A DNA stretch of 64,000 bases from Poriferisodalis sp965214215 (lineage in GTDB: Bacteria > Actinomycetota > Acidimicrobiia > Acidimicrobiales > Poriferisodalaceae), in assembly GCF_965214215.1 (NCBI RefSeq), contig NZ_CBDCBD010000002.1, forward strand, positions 124,001-188,000, in the 5' to 3' direction. The notes beneath the pieces were generated by a model. The model was not told the origin of the DNA. It did not search any database and saw only the letters and a program-made list of their open reading frames with translations. Position numbers and translations under genes: made by a program. Shown piece by piece: positions 55,499 to 63,314 of the stretch. Position 1 is the first letter of the stretch. Each line of letters begins with the position of its first letter.

Positions 55499-56745
55499 CG
55501 GGCCGGGTAAATGAGTGCGCCCTCAGCCGCTGCGACGGGCGCAACGACAACAATCTGGCCTTCCTGCACCTGAACGGTCCCCATCGGCTTGGCAACGTTG
55601 ACGCCGCGCTCGTCGAAGTGGATCGGGCCGTAGAAAGTCTCGATATCGAGATCTCGCAGCGCAGTTCGCACAGCATCGGTATCAAGGCTGCCGGCAGCTT
55701 CGATGGCGAACTGCAGTGCGAGGGCGGCAGCCGTTGACCCCGCCGCCTGGTAGGTCGGCGGTTCATCCCACAGGCCCTCGTAACGGTCGGCGTAGGCAGA
55801 CGCCGAGCCGAAACTTGGCCCCTCGTAGGTCATCACGCGCTCCCACGTGGTGGGTCCGAGCACCCCATCGGCGCCGCTGCCGATATCGGAGATCAGTTGC
55901 GGGTTGGCGGGACCAACGGTGATGAGCATGGCCTCGGGCTGGAAGCCGAGCTCTTGAGCTGAGCGCAGGAACAACACGGCGTCGTCGTAGTGGCCCCCGC
56001 CCACGAAGATGTCCGGTCCGAGCGCTGCAAGCTCGGTCATCAAGTCGTCGACATTGTCGACGCCGACGGGATAGCGCTTCACCGCCATCACCTCGATGCC
56101 GTTGGCCTCAAGGTGACGCTGCGCGCCCTGCGCGACCGAGGTGGCAAACGGGGTGTCTTCATGCGCCACCACCGCGGTGCGCGCACCGCGTGCTGCGAGC
56201 AGTTCGATGCTCGACCGTGTGTAGTCCGATGCGACGACACCGACGTAGAACAGGTTGCGGAAGCCTCGTTCGAACAGACCGTCGGACGCGCCGTTGCCTT
56301 CCACCATGATTACGTCACGGTCCTCAGCCACAGCGCTGGCCGGTTCGGTCAGCGTGCTCGAATATGGACCGAGCAGGAAGTCCACTTCTTCGGAGTCGAT
56401 GAGCTGCTCGATCAGTGCGGCCACCCGGTCGGGGTCGGACTCATCGTCGCGATAGACGATCTCGGCCCGGTAGCGGTCGTCGCCGACGCGGATCCCTGCC
56501 TGCTCGACGTTCACCAAGCGCAGCCAGGTCTCGTAGCCCTGACGTACGGCCTTGCCCTCCGCGGCGAACCGGCCTGTTTCGCTCAGCGCCACTCCGATAC
56601 GGACGGTGCCGGCGAAGTCGTCATCTGCGGTGCCGCTATCGGCATCGCCTCCGGTGCATGCCGCCGCCAGCAGCACAGCCGCCGCCAGTGCTGCTGCTGA
56701 TTGCGCCCGGCGCCGCCACGACGTGCGGAAGGGAGATCGAGTCAT
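55495..56745 (-). CDS. ABC transporter substrate-binding lipoprotein, Leu/Ile/Val type
   Basis: A periplasmic-binding-protein type 1 lipoprotein (416 residues). The signal QSAAALAAAVLLAAACTGGD contains the lipobox Cys. TVRIGVALSETGRFAAEGKA starts the fold, and VDFLLGPYSSTLTEPASAVA, VAHEDTPFATSVAQGA and GPDIFVGGGHYDDAVLFLR follow. ATG 56743-56745 has GGAGG 7 nt upstream. No permease or ATPase genes adjoin it, so it is an orphan receptor here; the ligand is unknown. Confidence 0.9.
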   Translation of the reverse strand: MTRSPFRTSWRRRAQSAAALAAAVLLAAACTGGDADSGTADDDFAGTVRIGVALSETGRFAAEGKAVRQGYETWLRLVNVEQAGIRVGDDRYRAEIVYRDDESDPDRVAALIEQLIDSEEVDFLLGPYSSTLTEPASAVAEDRDVIMVEGNGASDGLFERGFRNLFYVGVVASDYTRSSIELLAARGARTAVVAHEDTPFATSVAQGAQRHLEANGIEVMAVKRYPVGVDNVDDLMTELAALGPDIFVGGGHYDDAVLFLRSAQELGFQPEAMLITVGPANPQLISDIGSGADGVLGPTTWERVMTYEGPSFGSASAYADRYEGLWDEPPTYQAAGSTAAALALQFAIEAAGSLDTDAVRTALRDLDIETFYGPIHFDERGVNVAKPMGTVQVQEGQIVVVAPVAAAEGALIYPAR

Positions 56746-56899
56746 GTCGGGGCCTCCGATCTGCGGCAAGGCTGCCGCCCAAGAGCCGGTCGGCAGCGTA
56801 TGAGCACAACTGCGGCACGGCACGCTCGGTCCGTCCTGCCGGTCGGGCTGCACTGGCGCGCACTTCCTGCTCTCGCATCAGACTGGTAGAACCGGCCGG

Positions 56900-57346
56900 G
56901 TGGAGCCGAAAGCGCTGCCGGGTCCCGCCTCGGAGCGCATGTCGAAGCAACGGTCCCGCGATACGGGGCCCGAACGGCTGATCCGCTCAGCGCTGCACCG
57001 ACGTGGCCTGCGCTACTTCGTGCACCGTCGGCCGTTGCCGGAGATGCGCCGGGAGGCCGATGTCGTGTTCCCCCGCCTGCGGGTGGCGATCTTCGTGGAC
57101 GGCTGCTTCTGGCATGGCTGTCCCGACCACGGCACCAAACCCCGCCGCAACGCCGAGTACTGGGAGACCAAGATCGCCCGCAACAGAGCCCGCGACGCCG
57201 ACACCGCCGCCCGCCTCGAGGCCGCTGGCTGGACCCCAGTGCGCATCTGGGAACACGAACCGCCCGACGAGGCCGCCGACCAGATCGAACAGCTCATCCG
57301 CCAGCGCGCCCGCGACCTTGCGAAGCTCTCGCGCCCCGAGTGCTGA
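56900..57346 (+). CDS. vsr: very short patch repair endonuclease
   Basis: Nicks DNA at T:G mismatches formed by deamination of 5-methylcytosine (148 residues). MSKQRSRDTGPERLIRSALH, the metal Asp in READVVFPRLRVAIFVDGCF, FWHGCPDHG and TKPRRNAEYWETKIARNRARD are the family blocks. GTG 56900 gives the N-terminal leader seen in Vsr proteins; ATG 56939 is an alternative. It lies near a C5 methyltransferase and NaeI-like endonuclease and probably protects their recognition sites. Confidence 0.93.
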   Translation: MEPKALPGPASERMSKQRSRDTGPERLIRSALHRRGLRYFVHRRPLPEMRREADVVFPRLRVAIFVDGCFWHGCPDHGTKPRRNAEYWETKIARNRARDADTAARLEAAGWTPVRIWEHEPPDEAADQIEQLIRQRARDLAKLSRPEC

Positions 57347-57411
57347 GGTAGCGGCTTCTCGTCGTTCAGCGCCAAACGTGTCAGGACTTGGGTGCAAGAG
57401 CGGCACCGATG

Positions 57412-57495
57412 ACTGTGCAGAATTGGTAGCCGACAACGTGTGAAACTTGTATTGGCAACTGTGCAGAATTGGTAGCCGACGATGCGTGAAACTTG
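57412..57495 (+). repeat. two 38-bp direct repeats before hicB
   Basis: Units 57412-57449 and 57458-57495 differ at three positions and share ACTGTGCAGAATTGGTAGCC, then GTGAAACTTG, with a 46-bp period. They are more AT-rich than the surroundings and lie in the 253-nt gap between vsr and hicB. A pair of operators or the mark of a duplication is possible. Nothing else is recognised in the gap. Confidence 0.9.
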
Positions 57496-57599
57496 CACAG
57501 AAGAGTGAGTCGCCTCGCTGGTTCCGGTTGCGACTGATCCGATGCGATACGCAGGGACGCCTACAATCGCTGTTTGAGAGCGAGGTCGAGGTCGTGCCG

Positions 57600-57809
57600 A
57601 TGCGGAACTTCACTGCCGTAGTCGAGCGTTGCCCCGACACTGGGTTCTTTGTCGGTTACGTCCCGGGATTCGCGGGTGCACACTCTCAAGGCGAAACTCT
57701 TGAAGAGCTCAACGACAACCTCAAGGAAGTCATCGCGATGATCCTCGAGGACGGCACCCCGGCAATGGCGGGCGAGTTCGTCGGCACGCAGGTCGTCCAA
57801 GTGGCCTGA
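57600..57809 (+). CDS. hicB: HicB-type antitoxin
   Basis: A 69-residue antitoxin with the partial RNase H fold of HicB: RNFTAVVERCPDTGFFVGYV, PGFAGAHSQGETLEELNDNL and KEVIAMILEDG. There is no DNA-binding extension. ATG 57600 has GAGG 8 nt upstream; the frame is open to 57447. It would normally bind and neutralise HicA, whose gene follows by 6 nt. Confidence 0.85.
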   Translation: MRNFTAVVERCPDTGFFVGYVPGFAGAHSQGETLEELNDNLKEVIAMILEDGTPAMAGEFVGTQVVQVA

Positions 57810-57815
57810 AGCCTT

Positions 57816-57962
57816 GTGCCATCGGTGCCGATCCTCAAGTCACGAGGGGTCGCCGCGGTGCTGACATCACTCGGATTCGAAGTGATCCGCCAGCGGGGCT
57901 CGCACAAGCGATTCCGCCATTCGGACGGGCGGTCGACGACCAATCGTTCCGCTGAGAGCTAA
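57816..57962 (+). pseudogene. hicA: HicA toxin, C-terminally truncated
   Basis: An mRNA-interferase-like protein of 48 residues with GVAAVLTSLGFEVIRQRGSH and KRFRHSDGRSTT, the conserved HicA (YcfA-like) core with catalytic His. The usual VPxHxGKDL and final helix are missing: the frame becomes NRSAES and stops at 57960-57962, overlapping the end of the convergent NaeI-like gene. A +1 shift would give IVPL but no further HicA sequence. GTG 57816 or 57825 may be the start. Probably inactivated by insertion of the restriction locus. Confidence 0.75.
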
Positions 57963-58882
57963 CGCTTCGGCAGCATCGGAGCTGGCACCACGGAATCATC
58001 GTCTGCGGCGACCCGCCACAGCGAACCGTCAATTTCCGCTACGTGCGCATCACCTGGCTGCGCCGGGCAAACGCGGACGCTGACGAATTCGCCCTTGCCC
58101 GGCACGGGCACATTCAATGCCGCAGCAATGGCCTGATGCGTGCTGTAGTGCCCCGGGATGATGATGCCTTCCGGCTTGAGCGTTCCCCGGGCGCCACCAT
58201 TGTCCCGAACGCGCTTCATGTAGTCGACCTGCTGCGCCACGGTGGCAACGATCTCCCGGCGGATCGGCCGCTGTTGGACCAAGAGAAACAGCCGCCGTAC
58301 TCGCTCAGCACCGGAGTTGCTGCCCATGATCTGATCCACGGTGTCCTCTGGAAGGTGGAGCAGCGTGTTCTCAGCCAGTCTTCCGTGGCGGAAGATCCAA
58401 CAAACCGCTTCACGCCCCGCGGCGTTCAGAGTCGTCTTGGAGTCTCGATTCATGCCACCGCTGAGCAGCTGCGGGAGTGCCCGGACGACCCCCATCTTCC
58501 AAGCCGACTCATTGTCGTTGGCCCAAAGCACCATGCAGATTTCGCCGTGCGCCTCCGGCGGGATCATCCACCGGCCGTCATCTTGGGAGTACTTGCAGTC
58601 GACTTCGAATCCAGCGATGTTGAAGTCCAGCTTCTTGCCGTCCTTGAATCCAAATTCGCGTTGCATGTTGATCTCTACCAAGGTCCCGCAGTGGGTCTTC
58701 TCGGTCTTTTGCAACTGATCCCAGCGGTACCGGCCCGTGCGCACACCGTCGTAGAGTTGGTCGAGCGTCTGTCGGAGCACGCTCGCCGTGCGACTTCCGC
58801 CGGGGTCAACGCCACGTAGCGAAACAGCTACCGCAGTCAACTCTTCGTCCGGGTCGTTCTCGCCATCCGCGCCTCGCTCCAC
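57959..58882 (-). CDS. NaeI-like type IIE restriction endonuclease
   Basis: A 307-residue protein closely resembling NaeI, which cuts GCCGGC after binding two sites. The N-terminal half shows VLRQTLDQLYDGVRTGRYRW, then DQLQKTEKTHCGTLVEIN. The active site is the Asp in KLDFNIAG and the VDCK motif in FEVDCKYS. The C-terminal effector domain has RRPIRREIVATVAQQVDYMK, RVRDNGGARGT and LKPEGIIIPGHYSTHQ. The GTG start is at 58880-58882. It sits 32 nt after the methyltransferase gene on the same strand. GCCGGC as the site is inferred from similarity. Confidence 0.92.
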   Translation of the reverse strand: MERGADGENDPDEELTAVAVSLRGVDPGGSRTASVLRQTLDQLYDGVRTGRYRWDQLQKTEKTHCGTLVEINMQREFGFKDGKKLDFNIAGFEVDCKYSQDDGRWMIPPEAHGEICMVLWANDNESAWKMGVVRALPQLLSGGMNRDSKTTLNAAGREAVCWIFRHGRLAENTLLHLPEDTVDQIMGSNSGAERVRRLFLLVQQRPIRREIVATVAQQVDYMKRVRDNGGARGTLKPEGIIIPGHYSTHQAIAAALNVPVPGKGEFVSVRVCPAQPGDAHVAEIDGSLWRVAADDDSVVPAPMLPKR

Positions 58883-58914
58883 ACCGCGGGTCTAGCGACA
58901 GCTACCGGACGACG

Positions 58915-60006
58915 TCAACTCGGTTGGAGGGCCTTAAGGACGTGCAAGGCGATTGCGCGTGCCATCAGTGGCGGGACTGCGTTCCCGATCTGACGCGCGA
59001 TCTCAATCTTGGTGCCTTCGAAGATGAAGGTGTCCGGGAAGCTCTGAAGTCGCGCCGCCTCACGATGTGTGATTGGGCGATCAGCCTTGGGGTGGAGGTA
59101 TCGGCCCTTCTCGGGCTTGTAGAACTCGGTCCGGATCGTCTGGGCTGGCCGATCCCACCACAAGCGGCCCATGACGTCTGTGGTTCCCGTGGGCTTGTTC
59201 GCCCAGCAAGGCGGCGTCAGGTCTGGGCGCTCGCGCTGGAGATCGAACCGGTTGCCACCTTCGGGGATCACTCGGTAGCGCTCAAGGGAGGTCGGGCGTG
59301 GGTTGCGCTTGATGTGAAGGTCTTGCAGATCGCCGCGCATCGTCGGCTGGTCCGTCGTGGGGGTTCTGGGCAGATCGCCGATGGCGTCGCGCACGGTCTG
59401 GACTGGTGGCTGACCATGAATGACTGCACCGTGGCTAGCCGGTGGGGGCCATTCGACGTTCTGTCCGAGTAGGCCCACGAGGATGCCTCGACGGCGCGTC
59501 TGGGGAACTCCATAGTCAGCTGCGTTGAGCACCCCGTACCCGAGTCCGTAGAGCCGCAGGAAGGAGTTCGACTCCAGGCGGCGAAGCAACTCCTCGAACT
59601 CCGCTGATTTCTGGAACTGGGGCACGTTCTCGATCACGAACGCCAAGGGCCGCACAACCGCGATCGCCTCCAGGCAGTGCTCCCAGAGCCCATTCAGCTC
59701 AGCCCGAGACGCATCGTCGCGATCACGACCAAGTGGTGAAAACCCTTGACAAGGCGGGCCAGCCAGAATGACATCGGCCCTCGGGTAGGCGGCCAGATCG
59801 AATGCCTCGATGTCGCCGTCGAAGACCGTTACGCCGAAATTGGTTTTGTAGGTGCGCGCCGCCGCCGCGTCGTGTTCGACAGCGAGCACGGTCTCATACC
59901 TCGCCGGGCCATCTTCCCGCCCGGACATCTCAAACCCGAGCGTGAGCCCACCAGCTCCAGCAAACAAGTCAATCGTTCGTAGCACGCGTCGTTGCGTTCC
60001 GGACAC
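58915..60006 (-). CDS. DNA cytosine-5 methyltransferase
   Basis: C5 methyltransferase (363 residues) that should protect the NaeI-like enzyme's sites. Motif I is TIDLFAGAGGLTLGFE, motif IV is LAGPPCQGFSPLGRD with the catalytic Cys, motif VI is FVIENVPQF, motif VIII is GVPQTRRRGILVG, motif IX is HREAARLQSFPDTF and motif X is IARQIGNAVPPLM. The target-recognition region lies between VIII and IX. It is in one operon with the endonuclease, with vsr nearby on the other strand. Confidence 0.95.
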   Translation of the reverse strand: MSGTQRRVLRTIDLFAGAGGLTLGFEMSGREDGPARYETVLAVEHDAAAARTYKTNFGVTVFDGDIEAFDLAAYPRADVILAGPPCQGFSPLGRDRDDASRAELNGLWEHCLEAIAVVRPLAFVIENVPQFQKSAEFEELLRRLESNSFLRLYGLGYGVLNAADYGVPQTRRRGILVGLLGQNVEWPPPASHGAVIHGQPPVQTVRDAIGDLPRTPTTDQPTMRGDLQDLHIKRNPRPTSLERYRVIPEGGNRFDLQRERPDLTPPCWANKPTGTTDVMGRLWWDRPAQTIRTEFYKPEKGRYLHPKADRPITHREAARLQSFPDTFIFEGTKIEIARQIGNAVPPLMARAIALHVLKALQPS

Positions 60007-60103
60007 CAGCCCTCCTCATCACCGACGCTACAAAGCGCCAATTCTTGATTCGGGGATAGTGGGACACGGGTGTGACACGCTGAGACCTCCCACAGAGATG
60101 CCG

Positions 60104-60235
60104 TCAGTCTTTCAGCTCCTTCGCCAGTCGGTCGTAAGCCAGCAACACGCTGATCACGGCCCGAGCGGCTGCCCTTCGGCCCACGCGCAGCGCCTCCTCG
60201 TCGTACGGCTGGCCGCTTCCGACCCAGCGAATCAG
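60104..60235 (-). other. short open frame of unknown origin
   Basis: An open frame overlapping the ald stop encodes LIRWVGSGQPYDEEALRVG and RRAAARAVISVLLAYDRLAK, ending in LKD. It has protein-like character but no convincing start and no family that I recognise. It may be a C-terminal remnant left beside the restriction locus. The other part of this gap (60007-60103) shows nothing. Confidence 0.2.
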
Positions 60236-61344
60236 AGGCCGAGGGCGGTGAGGGGGTCGGTGTAGGGGAGGTCGAGGGCGGCAGCTACGTGGGGCTCGGT
60301 GACGTGGCCCTTGTAGACGTTGAGGCCTGCTCGCAGGTGGGGGTCGGTGCGCAGGGCGTCGAGGCCGTTCTCGGCGATGGCCAGCACCCTGGGCAGGGTG
60401 GCATCGCTGAGCGCCCGGGTTGAGGTGACCGGCACGGCACCGGGCATGTTCGCTACGCAGTAGTGCACGACGCCGTCCACCACGAAGGTCGGCTCGGCAT
60501 GGGTGGTCGGCTTCGACGTCTCGAAACAACCGCCTTGATCGATGGCCACGTCCACCACCACCGACCCGGGTCGCATCTGGCAGATCATGTCAGCGGTCAC
60601 CAGCTTGGGGGCTCGGGCGCCGGTCACGAGCACGGCACCGATCACCAGGTCGGCGTTCAGCACTTCGGTCTCGACCGTCGCCCGGGTGGACGTCACGGTG
60701 ACAACCGACGCACCGAAGCGCTGCTCGAGATGATCCAGAGCCGCCGGGTCGATGTCGAGCACTCGCACATCGGCGCCCATGCCTATGGCGATCTCGGCCG
60801 CGTTCTCGCCGACCACTCCCCCGCCGACGATCACGACACGAGCCGGCGGAACGCCCGGCACGCCGCCGATCAGCAGACCGATGCCGCCATGAGCAGTCTC
60901 GAGGGCCCAAGCGCCCGCTTGCACGGCGAGCCGGCCGGCTACCCGGGACATCGGGGCCAGCAGCGGCAAGCCGCCGCGTGAGTCGGTCACCGTCTCATAG
61001 GCGACGCAGGCCGCGCCCGAGTCCACCAGTTCGGATGTCTGGTCGGGGTCCGGAGCGAGGTGCAGGTAGGCGAACAGAATCTGGCCCTCGCTGAGCATCT
61101 TGCGCTCAGAGGCTTGCGGTTCTTTCACCTTGACAACCAGATCGGCCATCTCCCACACCTCGTCGCAACGGCCGATGAGCGCACCTGCAGCCTCATATTC
61201 GGCATCGGGCACACGAATACCCGCACCAGCGCCGGACTCCACCAACACCTGATGGTCGTGCAACACCAGCTCACGCACCGCGTGCGGCGTCAGCCCGACA
61301 CGCTGCTCACCCGCCTTGAGCTCACTCGGCAATCCGATCAGCAC
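60232..61344 (-). CDS. ald: alanine dehydrogenase
   Basis: NAD-dependent interconversion of alanine and pyruvate plus ammonia (370 residues, the family length). Signature pieces: VLIGLPSELKAGEQRVGLTP, KVKEPQASERKML, LFAYLHLAPDPDQ, GGGVVGENAAEIAIGMGADV (Rossmann fold) and PGSVVVDVAIDQGGCFETS. GTG 61342-61344 has GGGAGG 8 nt upstream; the longer frame to 61422 is rejected. It is divergent from the acyl-CoA synthetase. Confidence 0.96.
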   Translation of the reverse strand: MLIGLPSELKAGEQRVGLTPHAVRELVLHDHQVLVESGAGAGIRVPDAEYEAAGALIGRCDEVWEMADLVVKVKEPQASERKMLSEGQILFAYLHLAPDPDQTSELVDSGAACVAYETVTDSRGGLPLLAPMSRVAGRLAVQAGAWALETAHGGIGLLIGGVPGVPPARVVIVGGGVVGENAAEIAIGMGADVRVLDIDPAALDHLEQRFGASVVTVTSTRATVETEVLNADLVIGAVLVTGARAPKLVTADMICQMRPGSVVVDVAIDQGGCFETSKPTTHAEPTFVVDGVVHYCVANMPGAVPVTSTRALSDATLPRVLAIAENGLDALRTDPHLRAGLNVYKGHVTEPHVAAALDLPYTDPLTALGL

Positions 61345-61541
61345 AAGATCATCCTCCCGCCGCGCAGGCCTTTGCCCGAAGCGCCTGGTGCCCGAAGCTT
61401 CGCTCACGCGCGTGAGGCTCACGAGGCAATCCGATCAACATCCGGTCACCTCCATCCCAGGCGCCCAATTCCCCATGCGCCCGTTGAACCGGCGCACCCC
61501 ATTCGGGCCACGAAGCCCGGGCGAAGTCTACGATTCTGCCG

Positions 61542-63293
61542 ATGGGCGCCGGTGACCACGGGACCAACACCGAAATCCCCGACGCTGACAGCGCCAGCAC
61601 CCACGGCTGGACCTTGCCGGCGCTCGTTCGGCACGCAGCAGACACCCATGGCAACCGAGAGTTTCTCGCATTCGAAGACGGCCGAACAGTCACGTTCGCC
61701 GAGTTCGACGAGCTGACCGATCGGCTCGCCGCTGCCCTGGCTGACATCGGCCTGCAGCCAGGAGATCGCCTGTTGGGCCTGCTCACCAACAGCGCCGAGT
61801 TCATGCTGCTGATGATCGCCACCCACAAGCGGCGAGCCATCTTCGTGCCCGTCAACACCGACCTGCGCGGTGCCTTCCTGGAACACCAAGTACGCAACTC
61901 TGAGCCTCGGATCGTGGCCGTGGACCGGGGATTGCTCAGCCGATTCGACGATGTAGCTGCTCCGACTAGCACCACCGATGAGGCAGCGGCAGGTATGGCG
62001 GCACGAGCGGCGCCCGAACCGGACTGGCGCATTGAGACCACGCTGCTAGTGAACGACGAGGACGCTCACCCCTCCGGTGGAGTCACCGGTGGCGTCTCGA
62101 CAGACAGCGCACTTGCGGGCACCACCGTGCTACCGCTCGAGCAACTCTTGGGCACTGAGCCGAGAGACGACGCCGTGCTCGAGGCCGAGCCCAGTGATGT
62201 CTGCACGATCATGTACACCTCGGGCACCACCGGCCCCGCCAAGGGCGTGCTGATGCCACAGGCGCATTGCTACCTGTTCGGCCTCACCGCAGCGCAACGC
62301 CTGGAGATCACACCCGACGACCGCTTCTTCTGCTGCATGCCGCTGTTCCACGCGAACGGCCTGTTCATGCAGATCTATGCAGCGCTGCACGGCGGCGCGT
62401 CGGCATATGTCACCAAGCGGTTCGGCGTGGGACAGTGGCTCGACACCGTCATCGATCAGGGCATCACGCTGACGAACGCGCTGGGGGTCATGCCCGAGTT
62501 CATCTGGCGCAGTCCCCCCACCGACCGGGACCGGGCACATCGCTTGCGGGCTGTCATCGCACTCCCCGTCGCCGCCGAGTGGGCGGCGGCCTTCGAGCAG
62601 CGATTTGGTGTGCGCATCGTGCAGGGGTACGGGATGACCGAGGTCAACATGGTCGCCTACACCGATCCGGCGGATGCCGTCATGTCTGGCTGCGCCGGCC
62701 CGCCGCTGGATGAGTACTTCGAGGTGATCGTGGCCGACCCGGCGACCGATCTGCCGCTCTCACCAGACGAGATCGGCGAGATCCTGGTTCGGCCCAAGGT
62801 GCCATTCTGCTTCAACGTCGGCTACCACCAGATGACCGCCAAGACCGTGGAAGCGTGGCGCAACCTCTGGTTCCACACCGGCGATGCGGGCCGGATCGAC
62901 CCTGCCGGCCGGTTGCATTTCGTGGACCGGCTGAACGACCGCATCCGCCGCCGCGGCGAGAACATCTCCAGCTATGAGGTCGAGACCGTCATCAACGGCT
63001 ACGACGGCGTGATCGAGAGCGCAGTCGTGGGTCTACGGGTGGAAGGCGCCGGCGGCGAGGACGAGGTGCTCGCCGTTGTGGCATTGGACGGCTCGCCGCC
63101 CGACCCGGTCGAATTTCTGGACTGGTGTGTGCCGCGCATGCCCCGTCACAGCGTGCCGCGCTACCTGCAATTCGTCCCTGAACTCGACAAGACCGCCTCC
63201 GGCAAGATCCGCAAGCAGGCCATCCGGGACGCCGGCGTCACCGGGGATCTATGGGACCGGGAGTCGATCGGCTACATCGTGGCCCGGGGTTGA
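61542..63293 (+). CDS. AMP-dependent acyl-CoA synthetase, CaiC-like
   Basis: Adenylate-forming ligase (583 residues). The phosphate loop is MYTSGTTGPAKGVLMPQ, then FFCCMPLFHANGLFMQIYAA; QGYGMTEVNM and LWFHTGDAGRIDPAGRLHFV carry the adenylate contacts. The hinge DRLNDRIRRRGENISSYEVE and the catalytic Lys in DKTASGKIRKQAIRD are present. The family resembles crotonobetaine/carnitine-CoA ligases. A loosely conserved insertion lies at about residues 145-195. The substrate is unknown. Confidence 0.92.
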   Translation: MGAGDHGTNTEIPDADSASTHGWTLPALVRHAADTHGNREFLAFEDGRTVTFAEFDELTDRLAAALADIGLQPGDRLLGLLTNSAEFMLLMIATHKRRAIFVPVNTDLRGAFLEHQVRNSEPRIVAVDRGLLSRFDDVAAPTSTTDEAAAGMAARAAPEPDWRIETTLLVNDEDAHPSGGVTGGVSTDSALAGTTVLPLEQLLGTEPRDDAVLEAEPSDVCTIMYTSGTTGPAKGVLMPQAHCYLFGLTAAQRLEITPDDRFFCCMPLFHANGLFMQIYAALHGGASAYVTKRFGVGQWLDTVIDQGITLTNALGVMPEFIWRSPPTDRDRAHRLRAVIALPVAAEWAAAFEQRFGVRIVQGYGMTEVNMVAYTDPADAVMSGCAGPPLDEYFEVIVADPATDLPLSPDEIGEILVRPKVPFCFNVGYHQMTAKTVEAWRNLWFHTGDAGRIDPAGRLHFVDRLNDRIRRRGENISSYEVETVINGYDGVIESAVVGLRVEGAGGEDEVLAVVALDGSPPDPVEFLDWCVPRMPRHSVPRYLQFVPELDKTASGKIRKQAIRDAGVTGDLWDRESIGYIVARG

Positions 63294-63314
63294 CGGGGCC
63301 GCCTTCGCAGCCGT

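Noticed and set aside
57412..57495. CRISPR array
   Set aside because: Only two repeat units with an 8-nt gap; no spacers of normal length and no cas genes.
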